13,715 nt of DNA from Cloacimonetes bacterium UBA6081 (lineage in GTDB: Bacteria; Cloacimonadota; Cloacimonadia; Cloacimonadales; Cloacimonadaceae): contig DIXL01000011.1 of assembly GCA_002428685.1 (NCBI GenBank), forward strand, positions 1 through 13,715. Direction: 5' to 3'. The notes under the pieces were generated by a model. It was not told the origin of the DNA, ran no database searches, and worked only from the letters and a program-made list of their open reading frames with translations. This document shows positions 1 through 7,529 of the stretch, one piece after another. The position numbers and the translations under genes were made by a program. Position 1 is the first letter of the stretch. Every line of letters starts with the position of its first letter.

Positions 1-109
1 GTTGCTCTCCACCCCACCTCACGGTGACGCAGTTACCTTCAGCTACAGAGCTTGACGTGACTCTGAACAGGACTTTCACCTGTCTGATATGCAGCGCACA
101 CAGGCGCAC
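1..109 (-). ncRNA. Group II intron, 5' end (domain I start), cut by window edge
   Basis: Read on the minus strand, this stretch starts with GTGCGCC, the usual 5' boundary of group II introns (GUGYG). It continues with CAGGTGAAAGTCCTG, the GGUGAGAGUCCC-type element near the start of domain I, and then with GAAGGTAAC and CCGTGAGG, a layout like the first 100 nt of bacterial introns such as the Oceanobacillus iheyensis IIC intron (compared from memory). Transcription runs leftwards, so the rest of the ribozyme and any reverse transcriptase/maturase gene would lie before position 1. No coding frame of note is visible inside it. Group II introns are self-splicing retroelements. The exact 5' splice point at 109 is inferred from the GTGCG motif. 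The class (IIC or a relative) cannot be fixed from this fragment. Confidence 0.68.
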
Positions 110-111
110 GG

Positions 112-179
112 GTGGCAATCTCCTGATTGCCACAAGCCGATCGGGAGATCAGCTTCCCTATGCTTGACATGACACTAGG
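112..179 (-). other. Three tandem stem-loops beside the intron 5' end
   Basis: Three inverted repeats lie nearly head to tail between the lipoprotein stop codon and the intron. Positions 112-133 have a perfect 9-bp stem (GTGGCAATC/GATTGCCAC) with a 4-nt loop. Positions 134-155 have a 9-bp stem with one G-U pair and a 4-nt loop. Positions 157-179 have a 6-bp stem with a bulge. The two 4-nt loops, read with their neighbouring bases, are complementary (AUCUCC with GGAGAU in the minus transcript), so kissing loops or alternative pairing are possible. No T-run follows, so this is not a standard terminator. Some group II introns insert just after stem-loops, which fits the position 2 nt from the inferred splice point. 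Confidence 0.55.
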
Positions 180-211
180 TTCTCGGTTAATAAAAATTTA
201 TGCTCCGTGCA

Positions 212-1228
212 TTATTTTACCTTGTAAATTTGAACGCCGTTGTCGCGAGTGCCCACCACCAGTTTGGTGCCCATGAATTTTGCCGAATTTGCATAGCCAC
301 ATGAGGTGAGACGCTGTAATAGTTTTGGGCTGGAGGGATTACCAATATCAAAGAGATAAACGCCGCTATTTCCGGCACTAATTGCTGCTTTAGAGCCCGA
401 TACATCCACTGCTGTGGCAAAATTGCTGGTTTTATAAGTGGCAAGGAGGACTGGAGCAGAAGGATTGGCGACTGAGACTATATTCATTCCACTTTGCCGG
501 CTTGCTATGAAAGCTGTGTTTCCCAGAAGGACAATTTTTTGGGCTTCACCGGGCAAAACCAATTCGCTGAGCAAATGTCGGTCGCTACGATCATAGATGA
601 ACAGGCCGCGTTGTCCCGAAGTTACAAAGATATATTCCTCGGTCAAGGCAAAACCGGAAGCATCACCGGGAGGGGACACATAATATTGATTGGTATTAAA
701 GATGTTGCCATCGTAGTAATCATATTTGAAGCTGCCGCCGGAACAATAGGCAATTGACATGATATATATTCCTTGGGGAACAGGTAAAGAAAATGAATCA
801 AAGTCTTTTATTCCGCCTGTTCCGCCGGTGATTTCATACAAATACCTCAGGGTGTCCGGATTGCTGGTATCTACAATGGTGATACGATCGGTGTTTGCCA
901 CTTCGTTGTATAATATTTTATTCCGTTCCGGAACCGCAGTTATACGCTTAACTCTGCCCATGGTAGTTTGCGAGCCATCGGCAGCTTTAAAAGTGGTATA
1001 CCAGGTTTGATGATAGTCATTGCGACGAATCAGAGAGAATCCACCCTGATCCTGAGCCACATAGATATAGTTTTCATCTATCTTTATATCCAAAGTATTT
1101 CCCACAACCGGCAAAGTTCTCTCCAGGATTAGCCAGTCATCCTCCTGATGGGCTGTGTTTCTCTTGGCACATGCACTAAGCATTATCGTAATTATTAGAG
1201 CTAAGTATAACCAGCGATGTTTAGACAT
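212..1228 (-). CDS. LVIVD-repeat beta-propeller lipoprotein
   Basis: This is a predicted exported lipoprotein of 338 residues. The frame opens 10 codons earlier, but the start at 1228 is preferred because GGGAGGAAA lies 6-9 nt upstream and the product then begins with a proper signal peptide (MSKHRWLYLALIITIMLSAC). The lipobox LSAC puts the lipidated cysteine at residue 20. The rest is built from repeats of about 40 residues of the LVIVD type (PF08309), for example GLFIYDRSD, GMNIVSVANPSAPVLLATY, GVYLFDIGNPSSPKLLQRL and GVQIYKVK, which usually form a beta-propeller. The molecular function is unknown; a surface-anchored binding or scaffold role is a guess. It lies downstream of, and in the same direction as, the large secreted protein, but a strong terminator separates them, so it should have its own promoter. 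I found no convincing promoter. Confidence 0.85.
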   Translation of the reverse strand: MSKHRWLYLALIITIMLSACAKRNTAHQEDDWLILERTLPVVGNTLDIKIDENYIYVAQDQGGFSLIRRNDYHQTWYTTFKAADGSQTTMGRVKRITAVPERNKILYNEVANTDRITIVDTSNPDTLRYLYEITGGTGGIKDFDSFSLPVPQGIYIMSIAYCSGGSFKYDYYDGNIFNTNQYYVSPPGDASGFALTEEYIFVTSGQRGLFIYDRSDRHLLSELVLPGEAQKIVLLGNTAFIASRQSGMNIVSVANPSAPVLLATYKTSNFATAVDVSGSKAAISAGNSGVYLFDIGNPSSPKLLQRLTSCGYANSAKFMGTKLVVGTRDNGVQIYKVK

Positions 1229-1370
1229 TGATTTCCTCCCGGGCACAATAAATTTCATTTCCTATTGTAAAAGCAAGAAGCGTTCCCAAGTGTGGAATTT
1301 TAGAATATTTGTGGTGTTATGATAGGAAATTGCAGGAAAATATTCTAAATTCGCTTGTATGAATTATGGT

Positions 1371-1419
1371 ATCATTACGGAATCAATAAGGATGAAGTCC
1401 GTATTAATTCCGTAATGAT
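1371..1419. repeat. Dispersed palindromic repeat, copy 1
   Basis: Two 22-nt arms flank a 5-nt loop TGAAG. The left arm is 1371-1392 and the right arm 1398-1419, with two mismatches between the arms. A second copy with the same loop lies at 10319-10367. The two agree at about 44 of 51 positions by eye, and the similarity fades outside. It occupies the gap between the lipoprotein and the terminator of the large secreted protein. No ORF is inside. It looks like a REP- or MITE-like element. Confidence 0.7.
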
Positions 1420-1449
1420 TTCGGAATTAGAGCAAGGAAGTGTGAGCAA

Positions 1450-1486
1450 TAAAAAAGGTGTCAAAGATTTTAGTCTTTTGACACCT
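1450..1486 (-). terminator. Rho-independent terminator of the large secreted protein gene
   Basis: On the minus strand GGTGTCAAAAGA pairs with TCTTTGACACC (11 bp with one bulged base) around a 6-nt loop. It is followed by six T residues (1451-1456). It starts about 23 nt after the stop codon of the gene ending at 1509. On the plus strand no comparable T-run follows, so it serves the minus strand. Confidence 0.85.
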
Positions 1487-1508
1487 TATAGCTAATTGAT
1501 AATTGAAG

Positions 1509-4500
1509 TTATTTCATCAACACCATTTTGCGTTGTTGTGTGGTTGAACCGCTATTAAGCCGATACAGATAAATTCCGCTGCCGGCACTGCGTCCATCGT
1601 TATCTTTTCCGTCCCAAACCAGGCTATGATTACCACTCTCCAGAGCTCCAGAGAACAACTGTTTAACCATTTGGCCTTTTAGATTATAAATATTCAGCTC
1701 CACTTTCGGGCTGTTGACCTTCAAGTTGAAGCTAATAGTGGTGGAAGGATTGAAGGGATTTGGATGGTTTTGTCTTAGCTCAAATGCTTCTGCAGCAGGA
1801 GTGTTACCATCAATAATCGGTGATTGCATACTGTTCATTTTTTGGGCATACAATCCCAATATCTCTGTTTTACCGCTGGAGCGTCCATCAGCCCAAACAA
1901 CATAGGCATTTTGACCCAAAATTGTTGCCAAGGGATTATACTGGTTTTTGGCAACAGTGGATAAGGTATAGCCAAAGCCATTGCTGTTTACCAAGGAACC
2001 ATCATCACGCATGTAGTTGTAAAACAGATCGCTTTCGATGTCGAAAAAATCGGTCCACGCCACCATGTAGCCACCATCGGCAAAGTTTACAAAAGTGGGA
2101 CTGGTTTGAGTAGTATCACGCTGAACCACAAAATTGCCAAGGGGATTCCAGAGAGGATCACCGGACAGGGAGTATTTCTGAGTCATAATATCATGCATGC
2201 CATTTATGTTTTCGCACCAAACAAAAGAGATTCCAGAACCATTGGCTGTTACAACTGCTTGTTCTTGTTCTCTTTGGTTATCAGCCAGATTTAATCCCGC
2301 TGGATTCCAAATCCGGTTTCCCGAAGCGGATACATGCTGTCCCCAATAGTTTTGGATCCAATCCCCGCGCATATCTTTCCACATAATAAAGATGCCTTGC
2401 GGCGTCAAAGTGGAGATGGGATGTAATTGAATTGCATCAGAACCGGTATAATCAGAAGCTTTCAAACCTTCGCTGGTCCAGCCTTCCAACGCTGCTCCGG
2501 CTTCATTGACTCTTTTAACCCAAATGGTTTGAGAATTTTCTGCCGGATTCACTCTATGCCACACAAAGTAGTTATCCTGGAGATCAAATAAGGTGCATTC
2601 GTTATTCATAGTGGCGGTAGTAAGTTCGGCAACCATTATTCCGTTTGGCCCCCACATCTTTTGTCCATTGAAGATTCTTTGGCCATACACATGGAAGAAA
2701 TAACTTGTGTTCAATTGGTCTGAATTTGACCAACCGATGTAATATGAACCATTGTAGTAGCTGATCTTGGGGTCTTTTTGGCGTAAAGGATTAATATCGG
2801 TAAGCTTTATGCCGGTATCTCCCCACAAACGTTCTCCGCTCGGGCTAATTAACTGGGCATAAACTTGGGGATTGTCTCCTCTGGCATCCTCCCACACCAA
2901 AGCGATATGATTATCTGGAGTAACTATAGCATGGGGTGTCATTTGACTTCCATTTACAGCAGTGGTTACGGGGCGGCCGTTTACTTCCAAATCGGTGCTT
3001 CCATCGGGATTTAGAAACTGGAAATAGATACGATAGCCATCATTTGCATAACGGGTATCCTGCCAGATAATTACGCTATCATCACTGCGGTTAAGAATTA
3101 AGTAGTTTCCTAAAGGTGTGTCACCGCTAAGTCCCCAAAAAACTTCTTTGCCATTGGGTTCCAGCAGTTGGGTTCCGCTTGTGGTTAAAGCTTGGTAGTA
3201 TATTCCTGCGCTGCCATTGCGAATATCCATCCAGTTGATGAAAACTGTTGATCCCGAGGTTTTAATCAGGCCGCCTGTTTGTTGGTTGGCTGCTATGGAA
3301 ATTGCCTTTCCGTTTGCTTCCCACAAAGTTACTCCGGTATTGGATAAATGCTGAGCATAAATGTCATCGTTGGGCGAATTGCCATTACGCAAGTCATCCC
3401 ATACCACAAAACAGCCTCCATCGTCATCAGGACTCATCCGGGGACTTATTTGGGCAAATTCTGCCACGCACAAGGTAATGCCATCGGCAGCCCAAAGTTT
3501 GGTGCCTGTGGCGGACAGTTTTTGTGCAAAAAGATCGGGATTTTGAGGGTCAAGACGGTGATCTTCCCAGATGATGATACAACCGTTGTCAGAGGTTTTT
3601 ACAATCCGGGGATTCAATTGGGGACGTCCAATGCCACCCTGGTCTCCATAAACAACAATAAACTCACCCCACAGCAAATCGCCATTCACGTTTATCTTTT
3701 GGGCATAGATATCCGGATCTGGATTTCTTTGGTCTTGCCAGGTAAACACAAATTCACCACCTGTAAGGGCAGCCATACGCACTCCGGATTGATTTCCAGG
3801 TGCGGCACTTAGCGTAAGCATGCTTGGCCAAACCATGGTTCCCGCAGCATTAAAACGCTTGGCATAGATGTCGTCTGCGCCAACGTAACTGTGTGTGTAG
3901 GCCACAATCATTCCACCTTGGCCATCGGGTAGCATGGTGTTTTGAATTTCGTCTCCGGCACCATCGGCAACAGGAATGCCATCCACTACCCAAAGAGGAT
4001 TGCCATCCGAGGCTAAATGCTGACCATATAAGTCTTTGCTGGGATAACGGCTGTCCACCCACAGGATGTATGCTCCGCCGTCATTATCAGATTCGAGGTT
4101 TAGGGCAATTTGCATGCCTGTTAATGTGCAAACGGGTTTACCATCAACCTGCCACAGCAATTGGCCTTGATTATTGATCTTTTGGGCAAACACATCACCA
4201 TCCGGATCAGCGGAAAAGTCTATCCAGGCTATGATATAATTATTATCACTGGTGCGAGTAATCACAGGGTCTTCCTGACGGTCTGTTTTCCCATCTATCA
4301 AAACTGGATTGCCCCACACCATATTGCCTGCGGCATCCACTTTCTGTGCCCAAAGGTCGCGTTCCCCAAGTTTAGTATCACTCCAAACGTAAATGGCTCC
4401 GCCATCATTGGTTTCGATTCCTGTGCGGAACCATTCGATGTTTACTCCTTGGCGGATGGCTACTGCATCTTGCCACTGCAAAGCGGCAAAAAGGCCAATT

Positions 4501-4541
4501 ACCAACAGGGTTAAACAGAGCGATGTCGCTATCTTTTTCAT
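1509..4541 (-). CDS. Large secreted repeat protein with C-terminal T9SS/FlgD-like sorting domain
   Basis: A 1010-residue exported protein. Residues 1-28 form a signal peptide (basic MKK, a hydrophobic stretch, then AVA as the likely cleavage site). Residues from about 30 to 910 are roughly 15-20 degenerate repeats of 45-60 residues. Their recurring core is GG-aromatic-hydrophobic-W-x-D-x-R followed by D-hydrophobic-YAQ-hydrophobic and G-x-x-LW, as in GGCFVVWDDLRNGNSPNDD and DIYAQHLSNTGVTLW. The pattern suggests a beta-propeller or other all-beta solenoid. Residues 920-1010 are a FlgD-Ig-like/type IX sorting domain: NHPNPFNPSTTISF, then a beta-rich segment with WDGKDNDGR and GIYLYRL, ending in basic KMVLMK. 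In FCB bacteria this domain directs outer-membrane export and surface attachment. The start is supported by AAGGAG 6 nt upstream. The substrate or partner is unknown. It is monocistronic, with a promoter near 4563-4590 and a terminator at 1450-1486. Confidence 0.88.
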   Translation of the reverse strand: MKKIATSLCLTLLVIGLFAALQWQDAVAIRQGVNIEWFRTGIETNDGGAIYVWSDTKLGERDLWAQKVDAAGNMVWGNPVLIDGKTDRQEDPVITRTSDNNYIIAWIDFSADPDGDVFAQKINNQGQLLWQVDGKPVCTLTGMQIALNLESDNDGGAYILWVDSRYPSKDLYGQHLASDGNPLWVVDGIPVADGAGDEIQNTMLPDGQGGMIVAYTHSYVGADDIYAKRFNAAGTMVWPSMLTLSAAPGNQSGVRMAALTGGEFVFTWQDQRNPDPDIYAQKINVNGDLLWGEFIVVYGDQGGIGRPQLNPRIVKTSDNGCIIIWEDHRLDPQNPDLFAQKLSATGTKLWAADGITLCVAEFAQISPRMSPDDDGGCFVVWDDLRNGNSPNDDIYAQHLSNTGVTLWEANGKAISIAANQQTGGLIKTSGSTVFINWMDIRNGSAGIYYQALTTSGTQLLEPNGKEVFWGLSGDTPLGNYLILNRSDDSVIIWQDTRYANDGYRIYFQFLNPDGSTDLEVNGRPVTTAVNGSQMTPHAIVTPDNHIALVWEDARGDNPQVYAQLISPSGERLWGDTGIKLTDINPLRQKDPKISYYNGSYYIGWSNSDQLNTSYFFHVYGQRIFNGQKMWGPNGIMVAELTTATMNNECTLFDLQDNYFVWHRVNPAENSQTIWVKRVNEAGAALEGWTSEGLKASDYTGSDAIQLHPISTLTPQGIFIMWKDMRGDWIQNYWGQHVSASGNRIWNPAGLNLADNQREQEQAVVTANGSGISFVWCENINGMHDIMTQKYSLSGDPLWNPLGNFVVQRDTTQTSPTFVNFADGGYMVAWTDFFDIESDLFYNYMRDDGSLVNSNGFGYTLSTVAKNQYNPLATILGQNAYVVWADGRSSGKTEILGLYAQKMNSMQSPIIDGNTPAAEAFELRQNHPNPFNPSTTISFNLKVNSPKVELNIYNLKGQMVKQLFSGALESGNHSLVWDGKDNDGRSAGSGIYLYRLNSGSTTQQRKMVLMK

Positions 4542-4562
4542 ATCTATCTCCTTATGCTTTTA

Positions 4563-4590
4563 ATTATAGAAATCAACGGGGGATGGACAA
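4563..4590 (-). promoter_or_regulatory. Probable sigma70 promoter of the large secreted protein gene
   Basis: On the minus strand a perfect TATAAT (4563-4568) lies 16 bp after TTGTCC (4585-4590), a 4 of 6 match to TTGACA. It is 22 bp upstream of the start codon at 4541, leaving a short leader that contains the AAGGAG ribosome site. The call rests on sequence match only. Confidence 0.5.
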
Positions 4591-4624
4591 CCCATTATTA
4601 ATAGTTATGCAAGAAGCTTTCCAA

Positions 4625-4663
4625 ACCTCCGAATTATCTTTACGTGTAAAAAAATGCGGAGGT
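4625..4663 (-). other. Imperfect stem-loop after rnhB
   Basis: Outer arms ACCTCCG and CGGAGGT (7 bp, perfect) enclose 25 nt that contain an inner palindrome TTTACACGTAAA at 4639-4650. The gap between them is mostly A-T pairable. It lies between the rnhB stop codon and the promoter of the next gene. Only a short T-run follows on the minus strand, so it may be a weak terminator of the rnhB operon or an operator for the secreted protein gene. The role is not settled. Confidence 0.4.
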
Positions 4664-4699
4664 GAGGCGGAGATTGTGATTTATTTAAAAAGCATGAAT

Positions 4700-5302
4700 T
4701 TAATTGCTGGCAGGAACTTTAAAAGAGCGACGATGAATTGGGCATTGGCCAAAACTATGAATCATCTGGCTATGGTGAGCAGTGCCATAACCCTTGTTAT
4801 CAGCAAAACCATATTCGGGGTAAAGATCATCAAAAGCAATCATCAGGTGATCACGATGGACTTTTGCAATAACAGATGCTGCTGCTATGGCGGCATGAAG
4901 CTGGTCTCCTTTGATAACTGGAAAGGCAATTCCCTTCAATTCGTAAGGAATATAGGGGCCATCTACCAAACACTGCCGAGCAGGTGGTTCCAAGCCAATA
5001 AATGCCTTATGAAAGCCTTTTAAGGTGGCTCGCAGAATGTTATGCTTATCTATATATGCTGGGGACATCTCTATTATACAATAAGAAATGGCAGTGCTTA
5101 ATATCTGTTCAGACATAGCTTCACGTGTTTTGGGGCTAAGCTGTTTGGAATCATTCAAACCAGAAATGAAGGTGTTGTAGTTTAAGGTAACTGCTGCAAT
5201 AACCACAGGGCCTGCCAAAGCACCACGTCCCGCTTCATCTATTCCGGCAAAGATGCCATGTTCAGACATGTAGGCCAGATCATTATCATACAAGATGCTC
5301 AT
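4700..5302 (-). CDS. rnhB: Ribonuclease HII
   Basis: RNase HII (200 residues, the usual length) cuts the RNA strand of RNA-DNA hybrids and starts removal of single ribonucleotides from DNA in the cytoplasm. The family signature is clear: GIDEAGRGALAGPV at 20-33, NDSKQLSPKTRE at 50-61, LVDGPYIP at 112-119, IKGDQLHAAIAAASVIAKVHRD at 130-151, and YGFADNKGYGT followed by H and HRRSF near the C-terminus. The four metal-binding acids correspond to D22, E23, D114 and D133. The start ATG overlaps the stop of the upstream methyltransferase gene as ATGA (5299-5302), which suggests translational coupling. An internal Met12 is a possible alternative start, but Met1 fits the overlap. It is the last gene of the minus-strand run. 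Confidence 0.95.
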   Translation of the reverse strand: MSILYDNDLAYMSEHGIFAGIDEAGRGALAGPVVIAAVTLNYNTFISGLNDSKQLSPKTREAMSEQILSTAISYCIIEMSPAYIDKHNILRATLKGFHKAFIGLEPPARQCLVDGPYIPYELKGIAFPVIKGDQLHAAIAAASVIAKVHRDHLMIAFDDLYPEYGFADNKGYGTAHHSQMIHSFGQCPIHRRSFKVPASN

Positions 5303-6687
5303 ATTTGCTCTTTTTTCAGGATGAAAAACAAACGGGGAAACCTGCTGTCTATATTGGAAAGGTGTCGGGGATAATAATTTGTTTTGGTTTCAGTGGTGTG
5401 AACAGCAATTAGCTTTAAAGGTGAGCTGCTGATGAGTTCCACCAGTTCACTGCAATAATAGACACGTTGAGTATGCTCTTCATACTTATGTTGATAGGAA
5501 ATATGGTTTTTGCTAAAATAATGGAGGCCGGATTTCTGCTTCAGTTGGATATTTTCAAACCAAGCCTGATGAACCAGATAACCGTCATTACTACGCTGCA
5601 TACTACAGATATCTGCAAAGTTCTCTTCGCTATTATAGAGTGTAGAAATATCAAAGATATATAAACCGCCCTCTGCAAGAGCAGAAGATACTTCCCCAAG
5701 CATTTTACTTATGTCCTTGGATTTAGTTAAGTAGTTCACACTGTCGAACATACACACAACAAGTTGATATCCTTGATTTGGAATTGGGTCGGTTAACGAT
5801 GCATGGTATAGATTTGGTTTCAAAGACTTGCGTGAGGCCACCCGCAACATATCATAAGATAAATCACAGGCATCCACATCATAGCTTTTTAGAACCAATC
5901 TGCTGGAGATGTTTGCAGTTCCGCAAGCCAGTTCCAGAATGTGTTTTAATGGATTCTTTGCATAAGCTTGGTACCAGGCCAAAAGACGTGTTACCCAAAA
6001 ATCATAATCCACATGAGCCATGTAATCGTCATATTGTTCGGCAAAAAAAGAATAGGAAGTTTGAGAAGCTTTATTGCTGTGGAGCAATGCCGGAAAATTA
6101 TAGCAATCCATAGCAGAATCTGCTTTACCTTCAAGAGCATTCAGGGCTGCCTTAATTCGTGGTAATATAAGGGTATCACCAAACAAATCTATGGCCAGAT
6201 TACGAGCATTTAGATCAGGATGAATCATTTCCCAGGCGCATGTATCTTGCATTAAAAGCGACAAAATAAGATTCATATTGTTGGTAAGCAGGACATCAGA
6301 AGGCTGTTTGGATTGTTCAAAATGAGCATAATCTTTATAAAATTGCAGGTTTGGCAAAGTAACGCTTAAATCCCGGTTGAGATCATTCGATAGGCAGCAA
6401 AGTCGCAATCCGTTATCATAAAAGCTTTTGGGAGGAATGTAATCATCTGTTATTTGTAAAATTGCCAAGTCCTTATGCAGGAACAAAGTGGGGGAGGGGT
6501 GGATTGTAGAATAGGTTTCAAAAGCAGCCAAACTTGCAAAAAAAGTTATCTGAGTCTGGGATTCTTTATCTTTTTGGTGCTCGTTAAGGATCTCTATCTG
6601 CAATTCCTTGCCTGGTAAAAAGCTGCAAGCGTTACGAACTATCTCAACTTCGGTAGTGTTATGACAAAGAATGAGTATTTTTGGCAT
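5299..6687 (-). CDS. Class I SAM-dependent methyltransferase with unrecognised N-terminal region
   Basis: A 462-residue protein in two parts. Residues from about 215 to 462 are a class I methyltransferase. It begins FFAEQYDDYMAHVDYDFW, has the SAM-binding motif I ILELACGTA at 250-258 and the acidic residue of motif II in VDACDLSYDML (about 272-282), then CMFDSVNYL at about 312-320 and EGGLYIFDIS at 339-348. The substrate cannot be told. Residues 1-210 match no family I know. They start with a beta-strand-like segment (MPKILILCHN) and contain no signal peptide or membrane segment, so the protein is probably cytoplasmic. The gene starts 24 nt after pyrE and overlaps rnhB by four bases. The ribosome site is weak (AAGGGG about 15 nt upstream), so translation may depend on pyrE. 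An in-frame TGA lies 6 nt before the ATG, so no longer form is possible. Confidence 0.8.
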   Translation of the reverse strand: MPKILILCHNTTEVEIVRNACSFLPGKELQIEILNEHQKDKESQTQITFFASLAAFETYSTIHPSPTLFLHKDLAILQITDDYIPPKSFYDNGLRLCCLSNDLNRDLSVTLPNLQFYKDYAHFEQSKQPSDVLLTNNMNLILSLLMQDTCAWEMIHPDLNARNLAIDLFGDTLILPRIKAALNALEGKADSAMDCYNFPALLHSNKASQTSYSFFAEQYDDYMAHVDYDFWVTRLLAWYQAYAKNPLKHILELACGTANISSRLVLKSYDVDACDLSYDMLRVASRKSLKPNLYHASLTDPIPNQGYQLVVCMFDSVNYLTKSKDISKMLGEVSSALAEGGLYIFDISTLYNSEENFADICSMQRSNDGYLVHQAWFENIQLKQKSGLHYFSKNHISYQHKYEEHTQRVYYCSELVELISSSPLKLIAVHTTETKTNYYPRHLSNIDSRFPRLFFILKKEQI

Positions 6688-6711
6688 AAAAATTCAGCAA
6701 TAACCCCTTGT

Positions 6712-7512
6712 TTAAAGCTTAACTTCCTTATCGCTGCTTCCAGGTTTGTTAATAGGTATTCCTTGTTTACAAAGTTCACAATCTTCTGGTTCCCAAGCTG
6801 GAATATTCAGGCAAAGCAAACTTTCCAAAGGAGCAGCAAACTCCAGTTTACCACCGCTTCTATCTACCAGAACAGCAATAACTACAACTTCCAAACCAGC
6901 GGCAACAAGGCAATCCACCACTTCGCGAATACTTCCCCCCGTAGAAAGGATATCTTCAATTATGGCGACGCGCTTAATCTGCGAAAGATCAAAACCGCTG
7001 CGGATGCTCATGATGCCATTGTTCCGCTGGGTAAAAAGGAAAGACTTACAAAGCAGATAAGCGGTTTCAAAGGCTAAAACAATTCCTCCGTAAGCAGGAC
7101 CAACCACAGCATCTATATCGTAATCTTCCAATCGTTTAGCCAAGCGTTTACACAGATTGTGAGCAGCATGGGGATTTTGCAATACCTTTATTTTCTCAAT
7201 GTAGCGACCGCTGTGTTTTCCAGAGGTAAGCTGAAAGTGGCCATCCAAAAGTGCTGACTCGTTGGTTAGAATGTGCGTAATATAATCGGAATCTTCCAGA
7301 TTGGTTAGAATGTGTTTCACCTCTTCTTCCTGATCTGCAAAAACCTGAAGTTCGATCATATACATATCGCCGGCAATAGATGGATACATGCTCATCATGC
7401 GTTCATTTTGCAAAGTGGCTTCAAACCCCAAATCGGATAGCAGGCTTTTGGCCAATTCTGCCTCAAAGGGATTGGTGAAGGTGGCAACGGTTACCAGAAT
7501 GTTGTCGTCCAT
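6712..7512 (-). CDS. pyrE: Orotate phosphoribosyltransferase with N-terminal DUF2007-like domain
   Basis: The C-terminal part (about residues 76-266) is orotate phosphoribosyltransferase, which joins orotate to PRPP to make OMP in pyrimidine synthesis. It shows GHFQLTSGKHSGRYIEK at 91-107, VVGPAYGGIVLA at 136-147, the QRNNGIMSIRSGF segment at 162-174, and the PRPP loop VAIIEDILSTGGS at 182-194 with E186-D187 and T191-G192-G193. The tail EPEDCELCKQGIP is typical of one bacterial and archaeal PyrE subgroup. Residues 1-72 (LVTVATFTNPFEAELAKSLL, then LGFEATLQNE and ELQVFADQEEEVKHIL) look like DUF2007, a small putative signalling or binding domain, making the protein about 75 residues longer than a usual PyrE. 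The start has a strong AAAGGAG site 6 nt upstream. It follows the oxidoreductase genes after a 103-nt gap filled with heptad repeats. Confidence 0.9.
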   Translation of the reverse strand: MDDNILVTVATFTNPFEAELAKSLLSDLGFEATLQNERMMSMYPSIAGDMYMIELQVFADQEEEVKHILTNLEDSDYITHILTNESALLDGHFQLTSGKHSGRYIEKIKVLQNPHAAHNLCKRLAKRLEDYDIDAVVGPAYGGIVLAFETAYLLCKSFLFTQRNNGIMSIRSGFDLSQIKRVAIIEDILSTGGSIREVVDCLVAAGLEVVVIAVLVDRSGGKLEFAAPLESLLCLNIPAWEPEDCELCKQGIPINKPGSSDKEVKL

Positions 7513-7529
7513 GTTAGGCTCCTTTGAAA

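Noticed and set aside
200..212. Terminator hairpin ATGC/GCAT at the lipoprotein stop codon
   Set aside because: Only a 4-bp stem that overlaps the stop codon; the T-run after it is not enough to call a terminator.
1229..1258. Ten-codon upstream extension of the lipoprotein (start at 1258)
   Set aside because: The internal ATG at 1228 has a strong GGGAGG site and gives a standard lipoprotein signal peptide; the extension includes the ribosome site itself.
1264..1290. Promoter for the lipoprotein gene (TACAAT with TTGGGA)
   Set aside because: The spacing is only 14-15 bp and the -35 match is poor.
3348..3812. 154-residue plus-strand ORF inside the large secreted protein gene
   Set aside because: It is a shadow of the repeat-coding minus strand, with no ribosome site support or known family.
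4523..5023. 166-residue plus-strand ORF opposite rnhB
   Set aside because: It lies antisense to a gene with all RNase HII motifs and has no recognisable protein features of its own.
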